Positions 9,138-18,663 of a stretch of 45,497 nucleotides of DNA are shown in pieces. Numbering within the stretch: the first letter of the stretch is position 1; the number at the start of each line of letters is the position of its first letter. The stretch is taken from NCBI GenBank assembly GCA_900318115.1, contig ONJJ01000026.1, positions 1-45,497 on the forward strand, in the 5' to 3' direction. The notes beneath the pieces were generated by a model that saw nothing but the letters and a program-made list of their open reading frames with translations, had not been told where the DNA came from and searched no databases. The translations under genes were made by a program, and so were the position numbers. Origin of the DNA: an uncultured Prevotellaceae bacterium. Lineage in GTDB: Bacteria; Bacteroidota; Bacteroidia; Bacteroidales; Bacteroidaceae.

Positions 9138-9401
9138 ATGCCCCAGAATATTTGTTTCAAACCCAAATCGACGCCAGCTGAGCGCCAGGAGTGCTACGAG
9201 TGGTTCGAGCAGCGTATGGATCGCCTGCCCAAGGAGATGAATCTTTCGGGCCTGAACATCCTGGACCTGCCTCGTTTCGTGCAACACAGTATTCGCTCGC
9301 TGAAGACTCACCTGGCCCAGTCGCCCATCTACGAAGGGCAGTTCTCCTTGCTCCTGTTCGTCCGCGAGATGCTCCGCAAGGACCCGAATTTTGAAGAATA
9401 A
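9138..9401 (+). CDS. Small conserved-looking protein of unknown function
   Basis: 87 residues, starting MPQNICFKPKSTPAE 4 bp after the peptidase C11 stop and ending 19 bp before the aminopeptidase gene, so probably cotranscribed with both. It is soluble, without signal or membrane segment, mostly helical in appearance, and charged at both ends. Codon use agrees with its neighbours, and tight packing supports a real gene. I do not recognise a domain. Confidence 0.75.
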   Translation: MPQNICFKPKSTPAERQECYEWFEQRMDRLPKEMNLSGLNILDLPRFVQHSIRSLKTHLAQSPIYEGQFSLLLFVREMLRKDPNFEE

Positions 9402-9420
9402 TCATTAAAACCCAAAGAAT

Positions 9421-10824
9421 ATGTTATTCAGCAGAGAAACCTATATGGACCGCCGCAGCGTCCTGCGCCAGCGCGTTCAGCACGGACTTATCGTCCTGTT
9501 TGGCAACAATGAGTCGCCAGTGAATTATCCGTCCAACGGCTACAAATTCCGTCAGGACAGCACCTTCCTCTATTACTTCGGCCTCCAGCGTGACGGACTC
9601 GTCGGTGTCATCGATGCTGATTCTGGCGACGAGTGGCTCGTTGGCGACGATATTGATATTGAGGATATCGTGTGGTTTGGCTCCGTAGATAGCGTAGGCG
9701 ATATGGCCGCGCAGACGGGTTGTACCAAGAGCGCCCCTATGAGCCGTCTCGAAAGCTTGTTCCGCGATGCTCAGGACCATGGTCGCGAGATCCATTTCCT
9801 GCCTCCTTACCGCCACGACCTGATGATCCAGCTGATGGATCTCACGGGCATACACCCCCGAGAACAGCGCGCTCGTGCCAGCCTCAAGCTCATTCAGGCC
9901 GTCGTGGACCAGCGCATCGTCAAGTCTCCCGAAGAGGTCGCAGAGATTGAGCGCGCCTGCGCCATCGGGTACGAGATGCATACCACTGCCATGCAGCTCT
10001 GCCGTCCGGGCGTGCCGGAGCAGGAAATAGCCGGTCGCATCAGCGGCATCGCCTCGTCCAAGGGCTGCATCGTCAGCTTCCCCAGTATCCTGTCTATGCA
10101 CGGCGAGATCATGCACGGCTACCCCTCTCCCCGTCCCCTTGAGGCTGGACGTCTGATGCTCTGCGACTGCGGTGCCGAGACGAATGAGAACTACTGCTCC
10201 GACAACACCCGCACCACCCCCATCAGCGGCCGCTTCGATTCGCGGCAGCGCGATATCTATCAGGCCGTCGTCGATGCCCACGACCACGTCTTCGAGATCG
10301 CACGGCCCGGGCTGAAGTGGTGGGATGCTCATTTCGCAGCAGCGCGCGTCATCACCGAGCGCCTGCAGGACCTCGGCCTGATGAAGGGCAACGTGGACGA
10401 CAGCCTGGCGGCTGGCGCTCACGCATTGTTCTTCCCCCACGGGCTGGGTCATGCGATGGGAATGGACGTTCATGATATGGAGGGACTGGGACAAATCCAC
10501 GTCGGCTTCGACGATGAGGTGCGTCCAAACCTCAATCAGTTCGGCACCAATGCCCTGCGCTTTGGCCGCCGCCTGCGCGAGGGCTATGTGATGACCGATG
10601 AGCCCGGTATCTATTTCATCCCTGCCCTCATCGACGAGTGGAGCGCCAAGGGGCATTGTGCCGAGTTCCTGAACTTCGACCGTATCGAGACCTACAAGGA
10701 CTTCGGCGGTATCCGCATCGAGGACGATCTGCTCATCACGGCCGACGGCTGCCGCTACCTCGGGGAGAAACTGATTCCCTATCACATCGACGACCTCGAG
10801 GCTTTCCTCGCCGCGCGCTCATAA
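9421..10824 (+). CDS. pepP: Xaa-Pro aminopeptidase (M24 family)
   Basis: 467 residues, cytoplasmic (no signal). The N-terminal creatinase-like domain is followed by the pita-bread metallopeptidase domain. Metal ligands are visible: CDCGAETNENYCSDNTRT (Asp about 250 and 261), HGLGHAMGMDVHD (His about 343), DEPGIYF (Glu about 395) and IRIEDDLLI (Glu about 433). The family removes an N-terminal residue preceding proline using two Mn or Zn ions. It lies in a row with the C11 peptidase and a C1 peptidase, suggesting stepwise peptide breakdown. Confidence 0.95.
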   Translation: MLFSRETYMDRRSVLRQRVQHGLIVLFGNNESPVNYPSNGYKFRQDSTFLYYFGLQRDGLVGVIDADSGDEWLVGDDIDIEDIVWFGSVDSVGDMAAQTGCTKSAPMSRLESLFRDAQDHGREIHFLPPYRHDLMIQLMDLTGIHPREQRARASLKLIQAVVDQRIVKSPEEVAEIERACAIGYEMHTTAMQLCRPGVPEQEIAGRISGIASSKGCIVSFPSILSMHGEIMHGYPSPRPLEAGRLMLCDCGAETNENYCSDNTRTTPISGRFDSRQRDIYQAVVDAHDHVFEIARPGLKWWDAHFAAARVITERLQDLGLMKGNVDDSLAAGAHALFFPHGLGHAMGMDVHDMEGLGQIHVGFDDEVRPNLNQFGTNALRFGRRLREGYVMTDEPGIYFIPALIDEWSAKGHCAEFLNFDRIETYKDFGGIRIEDDLLITADGCRYLGEKLIPYHIDDLEAFLAARS

Positions 10825-10902
10825 CCTTGGCGATAAACGAATCTCTCCGCGTTCGTAACCTCCGCAATAAAGTAAAAAACACAATAATTAAAATCACAAC
10901 CA

Positions 10903-12099
10903 ATGAAGAAAATCCTTTCTCTTGCCCTCCTGGCCGTGCTTTGTGCCAGTGGGGTCCAGGCTCAGGAAGAGCAGTCCAACAAGAAACCGGTCTTCACCGT
11001 CGTGAAGGAACTGCCGGTCACCAGCGTCAAGAACCAGAATCGCAGCGGCACTTGCTGGGCCTACTCCACCCTCAGCTTCTTTGAGTCCGAAATCCTGAAG
11101 GCCACCGGCAAGTCCTATGACCTCGCCGAGATGTACGTCTGCAACAAGGATTATATGGAACGTGCCGACGTGACTGTCCGCATGCACGGCGACTGCGACT
11201 TCTCGCAGGGCGGTTCGGCCGGCGACGTGCTCATCGTCATCAAGAATCATGGCATCATCCCCGAAGATGCCATGGCCAAGCCGGGCACCATGATTGGCGA
11301 CACGCTGGCCAACTTCAATGAGTTCTTCAGCGTGATGACTCCTTACGTCAAGGCCATCGCCACCAGCAAGAGCAAGACCATCAGCCCGCAGTGGAAGTCC
11401 GGTCTCCAGGGCATCCTCGATGCTTACCTGGGCAAGACTCCCGAGACCTTCACCTATGAGGGCAAGCAGTACACGCCCCAGACCTTCGCTGCCAGCCTCG
11501 GCATCGACTGGAATGATTATGTCAGCATCACCAGCTACACCCACCATCCCTTCTACACCAGCTTTGCCGTGGAGGTGCAGGACAACTGGCGTTGGGACCA
11601 CAGCTACAACGTGCCCATGGACGAGATGATGCAGATTATCGACAACGCCCTCGACAAGGGCTACACCGTGGCTTGGGGCGGCGACGTTTCCGATGAAGGT
11701 TTCACCCGTCAGGGCCTCGGTGTCCTCTACAACAAAGAGACTGCCGACGGCCTCTCCGGCAGCGACCAGGCCCGCTGGCTGAACATGAAACCCGCAGAGC
11801 GCGCCCACCTCATCGACAGCCTCGGCATCGCAGCACCCGAGATCGTCCCCACCCAGGAGCAGCGACAGAAGGACTTCGACAGCTGGGAACTGACCGACGA
11901 CCACGGCATGCACATCTATGGTCTGGCCAAGGACCAGAACGGCCGCGAATATTATATGGTGAAGAATTCGTGGGGCCCCACCGGCGAGTACAAGGGCACC
12001 TGGTATATGACCAAGGCCTTCATCGCAGCCCGTACCATGGACTTCCTCGTCAACAAGAATGCCATCCCCAAGGAAATCCGCAAGAAACTGGGGATCTAA
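10903..12099 (+). CDS. Secreted C1-family cysteine peptidase (aminopeptidase C / bleomycin hydrolase type)
   Basis: 398 residues. A signal peptide (about 1-21, cut near VQAQEE) directs it out of the cytoplasm, unlike cytoplasmic PepC. The papain-like triad of the bleomycin-hydrolase group is present: Cys51 in RSGTCWAYS, His337 in DDHGMHIYG and Asn355 in VKNSWGPTG. The insertion between Cys and His is typical of the family. It is followed directly by a strong hairpin terminator, so the transcript from the preceding peptidase genes probably ends here. Confidence 0.92.
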   Translation: MKKILSLALLAVLCASGVQAQEEQSNKKPVFTVVKELPVTSVKNQNRSGTCWAYSTLSFFESEILKATGKSYDLAEMYVCNKDYMERADVTVRMHGDCDFSQGGSAGDVLIVIKNHGIIPEDAMAKPGTMIGDTLANFNEFFSVMTPYVKAIATSKSKTISPQWKSGLQGILDAYLGKTPETFTYEGKQYTPQTFAASLGIDWNDYVSITSYTHHPFYTSFAVEVQDNWRWDHSYNVPMDEMMQIIDNALDKGYTVAWGGDVSDEGFTRQGLGVLYNKETADGLSGSDQARWLNMKPAERAHLIDSLGIAAPEIVPTQEQRQKDFDSWELTDDHGMHIYGLAKDQNGREYYMVKNSWGPTGEYKGTWYMTKAFIAARTMDFLVNKNAIPKEIRKKLGI

Positions 12100-12126
12100 T
12101 GACGTCATTTGGTCCTAAAACCTATA

Positions 12127-12168
12127 GACTGCACCTGCTTTTTGGCGGGTGCAGTCATTATTTTTAGG
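12127..12168 (+). terminator. Intrinsic terminator after the C1 peptidase gene
   Basis: A 12-bp stem (gactgcacctgc at 12127-12138 pairing with 12145-12156, one G-T wobble) closes a 6-nt loop and is followed by attattttta. It starts 28 bp past the stop codon. Confidence 0.85.
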
Positions 12169-12300
12169 TAAAAAGGACTCTTTTATGGATTTATAACGTA
12201 GTTCTGTGACGCCGTTTGCGTTTTTTTTACTACCTTTACGCGCTGATATGGCCATTTGCGTGGCTCTTCGCGAAAGAAATAGGATAAAAACAACATATAA

Positions 12301-14025
12301 ATGAACTACAAATGGAATTACGAACCTCCTACACAAGAACGACAGGAAGCAGCTGAGGCACTGGCTCACGAGGTGAACATCCACCCCGCGCTGGGCAAGT
12401 TGCTCCTGGACCGCGGCATCACCACGGCCGCCGAGGCGAGGCGCTTCTTCCGTCCGCAGCTCACGGGATTGCTGGATCCTTTCCTCTTTCGTGACATGCA
12501 CGTGGCGGTGGAACGTCTCAATAAGGCTCTGGGCCGCAAGGAGCGCATCCTCGTGTACGGAGACTACGACGTCGATGGCTGCACAGCTGTCGCACTCGTC
12601 TATCGGTTCTTACAGCAGTTCACGACCAACATCGATTTCTACATCCCCGATCGCTATGAGGAGGGGTATGGAGTCAGTCACAAGGGCGTGGACTACGCCC
12701 ACTCGACCGGAGTGGGACTCATCATCGTCCTCGATTGTGGCATCAAAGCTATCGAGGAAATCGCTTATGCCAAGGAACTGGGCATCGATTTCATCATCTG
12801 CGACCACCACGTGCCGGATGATGTGCTGCCGCCTGCCGTGGCGATTCTCAATGCCAAGCGGGTGGACGCCACCTATCCCTACGAGCACCTGTCGGGCTGC
12901 GGCGTGGGGTTCAAGCTGATGCAGGCCTTCGCCCAGAACAATGGCATCCCCTTCAGCCAGCTCACTCCCCTGCTGGACCTCTGTGCCGTCAGTATTGCCT
13001 CAGACATCGTGCCCATTCTCGGCGAGAACCGCATCCTCGCCTACCACGGCCTGAAGCAGATCAACGCCAGTGCCAGCGTTGGTCTCAAGGCGATCATCGA
13101 GATTTGCGGCCTGGGCGACCGCGAGATTACCATGAGTGACATCATCTTCAAGATCGGTCCTCGCATCAACGCTTCCGGGCGCATGCAGAATGGCGGCGAG
13201 GCAGTGGCACTGCTGGTGGAGCGCGACCCCGCCAAGGCGCATCGGATGGCTCTCCAGATCAACGCCTACAACGACCAGCGCAAGGACCTCGACAAGGAGA
13301 TGACCCAGGAGGCCAACGACATCGTCGAGCGTCTGGACCCTGGCCACGAGCACAAGGCCATCGTCATTTACAACGAGGAGTGGCACAAGGGCGTCATCGG
13401 TATCGTGGCTTCGCGCCTGACGGAGATCTACACACGTCCCTCTGTGGTGCTCACGCGCACCGATGGAATGGCCACCGGTTCTGCCCGCAGCGTGTCGGGC
13501 TTCGACGTGTATCGCGCCATCGACAGCTGCCGTGACCTCCTGGAGAACTTCGGCGGACACACCTACGCAGCGGGACTCTCCATGCGCGTGGAGAACGTGC
13601 CGGAGTTCAAGCGCCGCTTTGAGGAATACGTGGAGGCCAATATACTGCCTGCGCAGATCCAGTCCGAGCTCACCATCGATGGGATGTTGGATTTCAAGGA
13701 CATCACCCATCGCTTCCTGATGGACCTGCGTAAGTTTGCCCCCTTCGGCCCCGACAACCAGAAACCCCTCTTCTGCACCGAGCACGTCTATGACTACGGC
13801 ACCAGCAAGGTCGTGGGTCATCATCAGGAGCACATCAAGCTGGAACTCGTGGACAACAAGAGCTCCAATGTCGTCAGCGGCATCGCCTTCGGTCAGAGCT
13901 CGCAGGCCCGTTACATCAAGAGCAAGCGCGCCTTCGACATCTGCTACACCGTGGAGGAAAACACCCACAAACGCGGTGAGGTGCAGCTGCAGATAGAGGA
14001 CATCAGACCTTGCACGGAAGAATGA
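12301..14025 (+). CDS. recJ: Single-stranded-DNA-specific exonuclease RecJ
   Basis: 574 residues, standard length. The DHH phosphoesterase core shows YGDYDVDGCTAVAL (about residues 84-97), LDCGIKAI (about 144-151), CDHHVPDD (about 167-174) and a DHHA1 motif GGHTYAAGLSM (about 417-427). RecJ degrades 5' ended single strands in RecF-pathway recombination and mismatch repair. Its stop overlaps the recQ start as ATGA. The pairing fits the known joint action of RecJ nuclease and RecQ helicase. Confidence 0.96.
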   Translation: MNYKWNYEPPTQERQEAAEALAHEVNIHPALGKLLLDRGITTAAEARRFFRPQLTGLLDPFLFRDMHVAVERLNKALGRKERILVYGDYDVDGCTAVALVYRFLQQFTTNIDFYIPDRYEEGYGVSHKGVDYAHSTGVGLIIVLDCGIKAIEEIAYAKELGIDFIICDHHVPDDVLPPAVAILNAKRVDATYPYEHLSGCGVGFKLMQAFAQNNGIPFSQLTPLLDLCAVSIASDIVPILGENRILAYHGLKQINASASVGLKAIIEICGLGDREITMSDIIFKIGPRINASGRMQNGGEAVALLVERDPAKAHRMALQINAYNDQRKDLDKEMTQEANDIVERLDPGHEHKAIVIYNEEWHKGVIGIVASRLTEIYTRPSVVLTRTDGMATGSARSVSGFDVYRAIDSCRDLLENFGGHTYAAGLSMRVENVPEFKRRFEEYVEANILPAQIQSELTIDGMLDFKDITHRFLMDLRKFAPFGPDNQKPLFCTEHVYDYGTSKVVGHHQEHIKLELVDNKSSNVVSGIAFGQSSQARYIKSKRAFDICYTVEENTHKRGEVQLQIEDIRPCTEE

Positions 14026-15926
14026 GTGCGAGCCAGGATTCCGTCTATCTCTCTATCCTGAAGGAGTACTGGGGCTTTGACGCCTTCCGAGGTATCCAGC
14101 AGGAAATCATCGAGAGCATCGGAGCCGGGCGGGACACCCTCGGCCTGATGCCCACGGGAGGGGGAAAGAGCATCACCTTTCAGGTGCCGGCGCTGGCCAA
14201 GGAAGGCCTCTGTCTGGTCATCAGCCCCCTGATAGCGCTGATGAAGGATCAAGTGGAGCACCTTCGCCGCAAGGGCATCAAGTCCGTGGCCGTTTATACG
14301 GGCATGTCCCGTGAGGAGGTCATCGTGGCGCTGGAGAACTGCATATTTGGCAACTTCAAGTTCCTCTATGTCTCGCCCGAGCGGCTGTCCTCCGAACTCT
14401 TCCTTGCCAAGCTTCACCACATGCATGTCAGTTTCATCGCGGTGGATGAGGCTCATTGCATCTCGCAGTGGGGCTACGATTTCCGCCCTTCCTACCTCAC
14501 CATCGCCAAGGTGCGCCGTGTGTTGCCCAACGCTCCCGTGCTGGCACTGACGGCCACCGCCACCCCCGCCGTGGTGCGTGACATCCAGCGGCAGCTCGGC
14601 TTCGCCCGCGAGAATGTTTTTCGCATGAGCTTCGAGCGCAAGAACCTCATCTACAGCGTCTGTTCCTTCGCCGGCACGATGGAACAGCAGGTGAAAGAAC
14701 TCCTCCAGGAGACCGAGGGCAGCGCCATCGTCTATATCCGTAGTCGCCGTGGCGCCCGCGAGCTGGCGGAATGGCTCGCCGCCGAGGGCTTCCGGGCTAC
14801 GTTCTACCATGCCGGACTCACGAATCAGGAGAAGAACGACCGCGCCCGCAGCTGGCAACAGGGCGACGTCCGCATCATGGTGGCGACTAACGCTTTTGGC
14901 ATGGGTATCGACAAACCGGATGTGCGACTGGTCATTCACGCCGACGTGCCCGATTCGCCCGAAGCCTACTTCCAGGAGGCCGGCCGTGCCGGTCGCGACG
15001 GCTTGCCCGCGCACGCTGTGCTGCTGCGGGGTCCTCGTGCCGAGGCTGTGCTGCGGCGGCGCGTCGATGAGACCTACCCGCCCGAGGAGTATGTCGTGCA
15101 GGTCTATGAAGATATGTGCTGCTACCTCCAGATTGCCGTCGGCGATGGCTTCGGGGTCACTCGTGAGTTCTCCCTCGAGGAGTTCTGCCGCAACTTCCGC
15201 CACTTCCCGGTGCGGGCCTACAACGCCCTGCAGCTCCTCTCGCGAGCTGGTTATATCGAGTGGGCCGACGCCGAGGAGAACCAGAGCCGCGTGATGATCA
15301 CCTGCCGGCGCGAGGAGCTCTATGGCCTCCATCTGCCGCCTACGGCCGACCGCCTGCTGGGCCTACTGCTGCGTTCCTACACAGGCATCTTCAGCGAGTA
15401 CTCCTTCATCGACGAGTCGCGCCTCGCCGTGGAGCTCGCTGCCACCCAGGAGGAGGTTGGCGAGGCACTTATCACCCTCAGCCGTGCCCACATACTGAGC
15501 TTCATTCCTCGTAAGTTCGTCCCCTATGTGACCTTCGTCCAGCGGCGCCTGGACAACGACGAGATCGTGCTCCCGCGTGCCGTCTATGCCGACCGCCGCC
15601 TCGAGCTGGAGCAGCGCCTGCAGACCATGATCGGCTACCTCAACACCGCCGAGTGCCGCAGCCGCTATCTCCTGAACTATTTCGGCGAGACCAAGGCCCG
15701 CGAATGCGGACAGTGCGACAACTGCCTCGGCACCCACGGCCTCCTGCCCGCCCGGCAGCCCGCCCAGGTGGCTGAGCTCGAGACTATCCGCCGCCGCATC
15801 CTCGACCTCGTCCGGCAGCAGGGTAGGGGAGTCCTCGGCAACCTGCATCTCCCGGGTGTGGCGGACAGTAAAGTGGCCGAAGTGCTTCATCAGATGATGC
15901 TCGAAGAGGACTTTCTTGCTCTTTAG
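14022..15926 (+). CDS. recQ: ATP-dependent DNA helicase RecQ
   Basis: 634 residues from the ATG at 14022; a TTG at 14010 is also in frame, but the ATGA overlap with recJ is the natural coupled start. Helicase motifs: GGGKS (46-50), DEAHCISQWGYDFRP (about 142-156) and the second helicase domain with ATNAFGMGIDKPDVR and QEAGRAGRDG. A RecQ zinc site follows (ECRSRYLLNYF, then CGQCDNC, about residues 545-570). The C-terminus is short for an HRDC domain. The stop codon is embedded in a small inverted repeat and followed by a hairpin terminator. Confidence 0.95.
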   Translation: MSASQDSVYLSILKEYWGFDAFRGIQQEIIESIGAGRDTLGLMPTGGGKSITFQVPALAKEGLCLVISPLIALMKDQVEHLRRKGIKSVAVYTGMSREEVIVALENCIFGNFKFLYVSPERLSSELFLAKLHHMHVSFIAVDEAHCISQWGYDFRPSYLTIAKVRRVLPNAPVLALTATATPAVVRDIQRQLGFARENVFRMSFERKNLIYSVCSFAGTMEQQVKELLQETEGSAIVYIRSRRGARELAEWLAAEGFRATFYHAGLTNQEKNDRARSWQQGDVRIMVATNAFGMGIDKPDVRLVIHADVPDSPEAYFQEAGRAGRDGLPAHAVLLRGPRAEAVLRRRVDETYPPEEYVVQVYEDMCCYLQIAVGDGFGVTREFSLEEFCRNFRHFPVRAYNALQLLSRAGYIEWADAEENQSRVMITCRREELYGLHLPPTADRLLGLLLRSYTGIFSEYSFIDESRLAVELAATQEEVGEALITLSRAHILSFIPRKFVPYVTFVQRRLDNDEIVLPRAVYADRRLELEQRLQTMIGYLNTAECRSRYLLNYFGETKARECGQCDNCLGTHGLLPARQPAQVAELETIRRRILDLVRQQGRGVLGNLHLPGVADSKVAEVLHQMMLEEDFLAL

Positions 15927-15929
15927 CAA

Positions 15930-15956
15930 GTTTTTGTGTAACAAAAACGTTTTTCC
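15930..15956 (+). terminator. Hairpin terminator after recQ
   Basis: gtttttgt (15930-15937) pairs with acaaaaac (15941-15948) around a 3-nt loop and is followed by gttttt. A second hairpin, cttgct/agcaag (15915-15930), spans the recQ stop codon. Together they probably separate recJ-recQ from the threonine operon. Confidence 0.6.
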
Positions 15957-15991
15957 GTCCTCCTTTTAGCGAAAGTTTGAAGGATAATTTG

Positions 15992-15999
15992 TATTTTTG
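15992..15999 (+). promoter_or_regulatory. -7 box for the threonine operon
   Basis: TATTTTTG matches TAnnTTTG, 22 bp before the thrA ATG at 16022. This supports that ATG over an upstream in-frame ATG at 15977, which lies before the box. A clear -33 box at 19-21 bp is not visible, and I see no leader peptide or attenuator. Confidence 0.55.
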
Positions 16000-16021
16000 C
16001 GCTCAAATTCTAATCAGACAC

Positions 16022-18451
16022 ATGAAAGTACTCAAGTTTGGAGGAACCAGCGTAGGTTCCGTCGAGAGCATCCTCAGCGTTAAGAATATTGTGGAGTCGC
16101 AGACCGAACCCGTCATCGTCGTCGTCTCCGCTTTGGGAGGTATCACCGACCAACTGCTCCGCACCGCCCAGCAAGCCCTGGCGGGCGATGTCGCCTACCT
16201 GGCGTCCTATGCCGAGATGGCGCGACGCCATCACGACCTCATCGCCGCCATCATCCCCGCAGGTGCCGACCGCGACACCCTCATCCGCATCGTCGATGGT
16301 CTCCTCGAGGAACTGCGCAGCATCTACCAGGGCGTCTATCTCATCCGCGACCTCTCCTCGAAGACCCAGGCCGCCATCGTCAGCTATGGCGAACGCCTCA
16401 GCAGCCGCATCGTAGCCACCCTCGTCTCCGACGCCGTATGGTTCGACAGCCGCGAGTTCATCAAGACGGAGGTCAAGGCCGGGCGCTCCCGCCTGGCCAG
16501 CGAGCTCACCGCCGATCTCGTCCGAAAGAACTGGACCACGCTGCCCCGCATCTCCCTCGTGCCAGGCTTCATCAGCACCGACGCCGAGAGTGGCGAGACC
16601 ACCAACCTCGGACGAGGCGGTTCGGACTACACCGCCAGTATCATCGCGGCTGCCCTCGGAGCCCGCGTGCTGGAGATTTGGACAGACGTCGATGGCTTCA
16701 TGACAGCCGACCCGCGGGTCATCAGTGGAGCCTACGTCATCCCCGAACTCTCCTACGTCGAGGCCATGGAGCTCTGCAACTTCGGCGCCAAGGTAGTGTA
16801 TCCGCCCACCATCTATCCCGTCTGCGTCAAGGATATCCCCATCCTCATCAAGAATACCTTCAACCCCGATGCCCCCGGAACCATCATCCAACGTGAAGCC
16901 TCCGATGACCAGCGCCTCATCAAGGGCATCAGCAGCATCAAGGGCACCACGCTCATCACCGTCTCCGGCCTCTCCATGGTCGGCGTCATCGGCGTGAACC
17001 GGCGCATCTTCTCCGTGCTGGCGGAGAATGGCATCTCGGTCTTCATGGTCTCGCAGGCCTCCTCCGAGAACAGCACCAGCATCGGTGTGCGCGACGAGGA
17101 TTCCGAGGCTGCCTGCCGCGTGCTCAACGAGGAGTTCGCCAAGGAAATCGAGACGGGAGCAATGTTCCGCATGCAGGCCGAGGGAGGGCTGGCCACCGTG
17201 GCCGTCGTCGGCGAGCGCATGAAGCACACACCCGGCATCGCCGGAAAGCTCTTCGGAACCCTCGGACGGTCGGGCATCAGCGTCATCGCCTGTGCACAGG
17301 GAGCCTCGGAGACAAACATTTCCTTCGTCGTCGATTCCCGATACCTGCGCAAGACCCTCAACGTCATCCACGACGCCTTCTTCCTCTCGGAGTACCAGGT
17401 GCTCAACCTCTTCCTCTGTGGCGTCGGCACCGTGGGCAGCTCGCTCATCGAGCAGCTGGCACAGCAGCAGGAGAAACTCATGCGCGAGCAGGGATTGAAG
17501 CTGAACGTCGTAGGACTGGCCAGCAGCAAGCGCGCCGTCTTCTCGCGCGACGGGTTGGACCTCAGCCACTACCGCGAACTCCTGGATGCTGCCCCCGCCA
17601 GCGACGTACGCCGGCTGCACGACGAGGTCATCGGAATGAACATCTTCAACTCCGTCTTCGTCGATTGCACCGCTTCACCCGAGGTCGCCAGCCTCTACCA
17701 CGACTTCCTCGAACATAATATCAATGTCGTGGCGGCAAACAAGATTGCTGCCAGTTCCGACTATGCCAACTACCACGAACTGAAGGCCACCGCCCAGCGC
17801 CGCGGCGTCAAGTTCCTATTCGAGACCAACGTTGGTGCCGGACTACCCATCATCCGCACCATCAACGACCTCATCCACAGCGGCGACAAGATACTCCGCA
17901 TCGAGGCCGTGCTCAGCGGCACTCTGAACTTCATCTTCAACAAGATATCTGCCGACGTGCCCTTCAGCCAGACGGTGCGATTGGCCCAGGAACAGGGCTA
18001 CAGCGAGCCCGATCCCCGCATCGACCTCTGCGGCCACGACGTCATCCGCAAACTCGTCATCCTCACCCGCGAGGCCGGCTACCAGATCGAGCAGTCCGAC
18101 GTCGAGGCCGAACTCTTCATCCCTCAGGCCTTCTTTGCCGGCGACGTAGAATCCTTCTGGCAGCACCTGCCGGAGCTCGATGCCGACTTCGAGGCGAGGC
18201 GCCGGCAGGTCGAGGCACAGGGCAAGCGGTGGCGCTTCGTGGCGCGCTACGAGGACGGCCATGCACGCGTTGCCCTGCTGGAGATTCCCGAGAACCACCC
18301 CTTCTACAGGCTCGAAGGATCAAACAACATCGTCCTCCTCACCACCGAGCGCTACCGCGAATATCCGATGCTCATCCAGGGCTACGGAGCAGGAGCCAGC
18401 GTCACCGCCGCCGGCGTCTTCGCGGATATCATGTCGATAGCAAACATCTGA
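16022..18451 (+). CDS. thrA: Bifunctional aspartokinase / homoserine dehydrogenase I
   Basis: 809 residues, the usual length of ThrA. The N-terminal aspartokinase domain begins MKVLKFGGTSVGS, with the catalytic KFGGTS motif at residues 5-10 and tandem ACT regulatory domains at about 310-450. The homoserine dehydrogenase begins near 458 with the Rossmann motif LCGVGTVGSS and holds the catalytic stretch GAGLPIIRTINDLI. The fused enzyme catalyses the first and third steps from aspartate to threonine and is usually inhibited by threonine through ACT binding. The next gene is 212 bp downstream; that gap shows no gene. Confidence 0.96.
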   Translation: MKVLKFGGTSVGSVESILSVKNIVESQTEPVIVVVSALGGITDQLLRTAQQALAGDVAYLASYAEMARRHHDLIAAIIPAGADRDTLIRIVDGLLEELRSIYQGVYLIRDLSSKTQAAIVSYGERLSSRIVATLVSDAVWFDSREFIKTEVKAGRSRLASELTADLVRKNWTTLPRISLVPGFISTDAESGETTNLGRGGSDYTASIIAAALGARVLEIWTDVDGFMTADPRVISGAYVIPELSYVEAMELCNFGAKVVYPPTIYPVCVKDIPILIKNTFNPDAPGTIIQREASDDQRLIKGISSIKGTTLITVSGLSMVGVIGVNRRIFSVLAENGISVFMVSQASSENSTSIGVRDEDSEAACRVLNEEFAKEIETGAMFRMQAEGGLATVAVVGERMKHTPGIAGKLFGTLGRSGISVIACAQGASETNISFVVDSRYLRKTLNVIHDAFFLSEYQVLNLFLCGVGTVGSSLIEQLAQQQEKLMREQGLKLNVVGLASSKRAVFSRDGLDLSHYRELLDAAPASDVRRLHDEVIGMNIFNSVFVDCTASPEVASLYHDFLEHNINVVAANKIAASSDYANYHELKATAQRRGVKFLFETNVGAGLPIIRTINDLIHSGDKILRIEAVLSGTLNFIFNKISADVPFSQTVRLAQEQGYSEPDPRIDLCGHDVIRKLVILTREAGYQIEQSDVEAELFIPQAFFAGDVESFWQHLPELDADFEARRRQVEAQGKRWRFVARYEDGHARVALLEIPENHPFYRLEGSNNIVLLTTERYREYPMLIQGYGAGASVTAAGVFADIMSIANI

Positions 18452-18663
18452 CGACGAAGACCCGAAGGGATTTTTTGTGGGCTGCGAAGAAACGATTGAG
18501 TACCGTTTCTGAAGCAGACCTCCCAGCGCTCTGAGAATGCAAGATAGGTTTATCCTTATCGATGCAGTCGAGGTTAAGCGCGAGAGTGAATGCAGGATTT
18601 TTACTGATTAACGGAAAATCCCATCGTACATCGTCAAATCGTAAACCGTCAAGTAAAACTGGA

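Noticed and set aside
18452-18663. Attenuator, riboswitch or small gene between thrA and apgM
   Set aside because: No ORF with coding character and no strong stem followed by a T-run; only a weak ggatttt/aaaatcc pairing.
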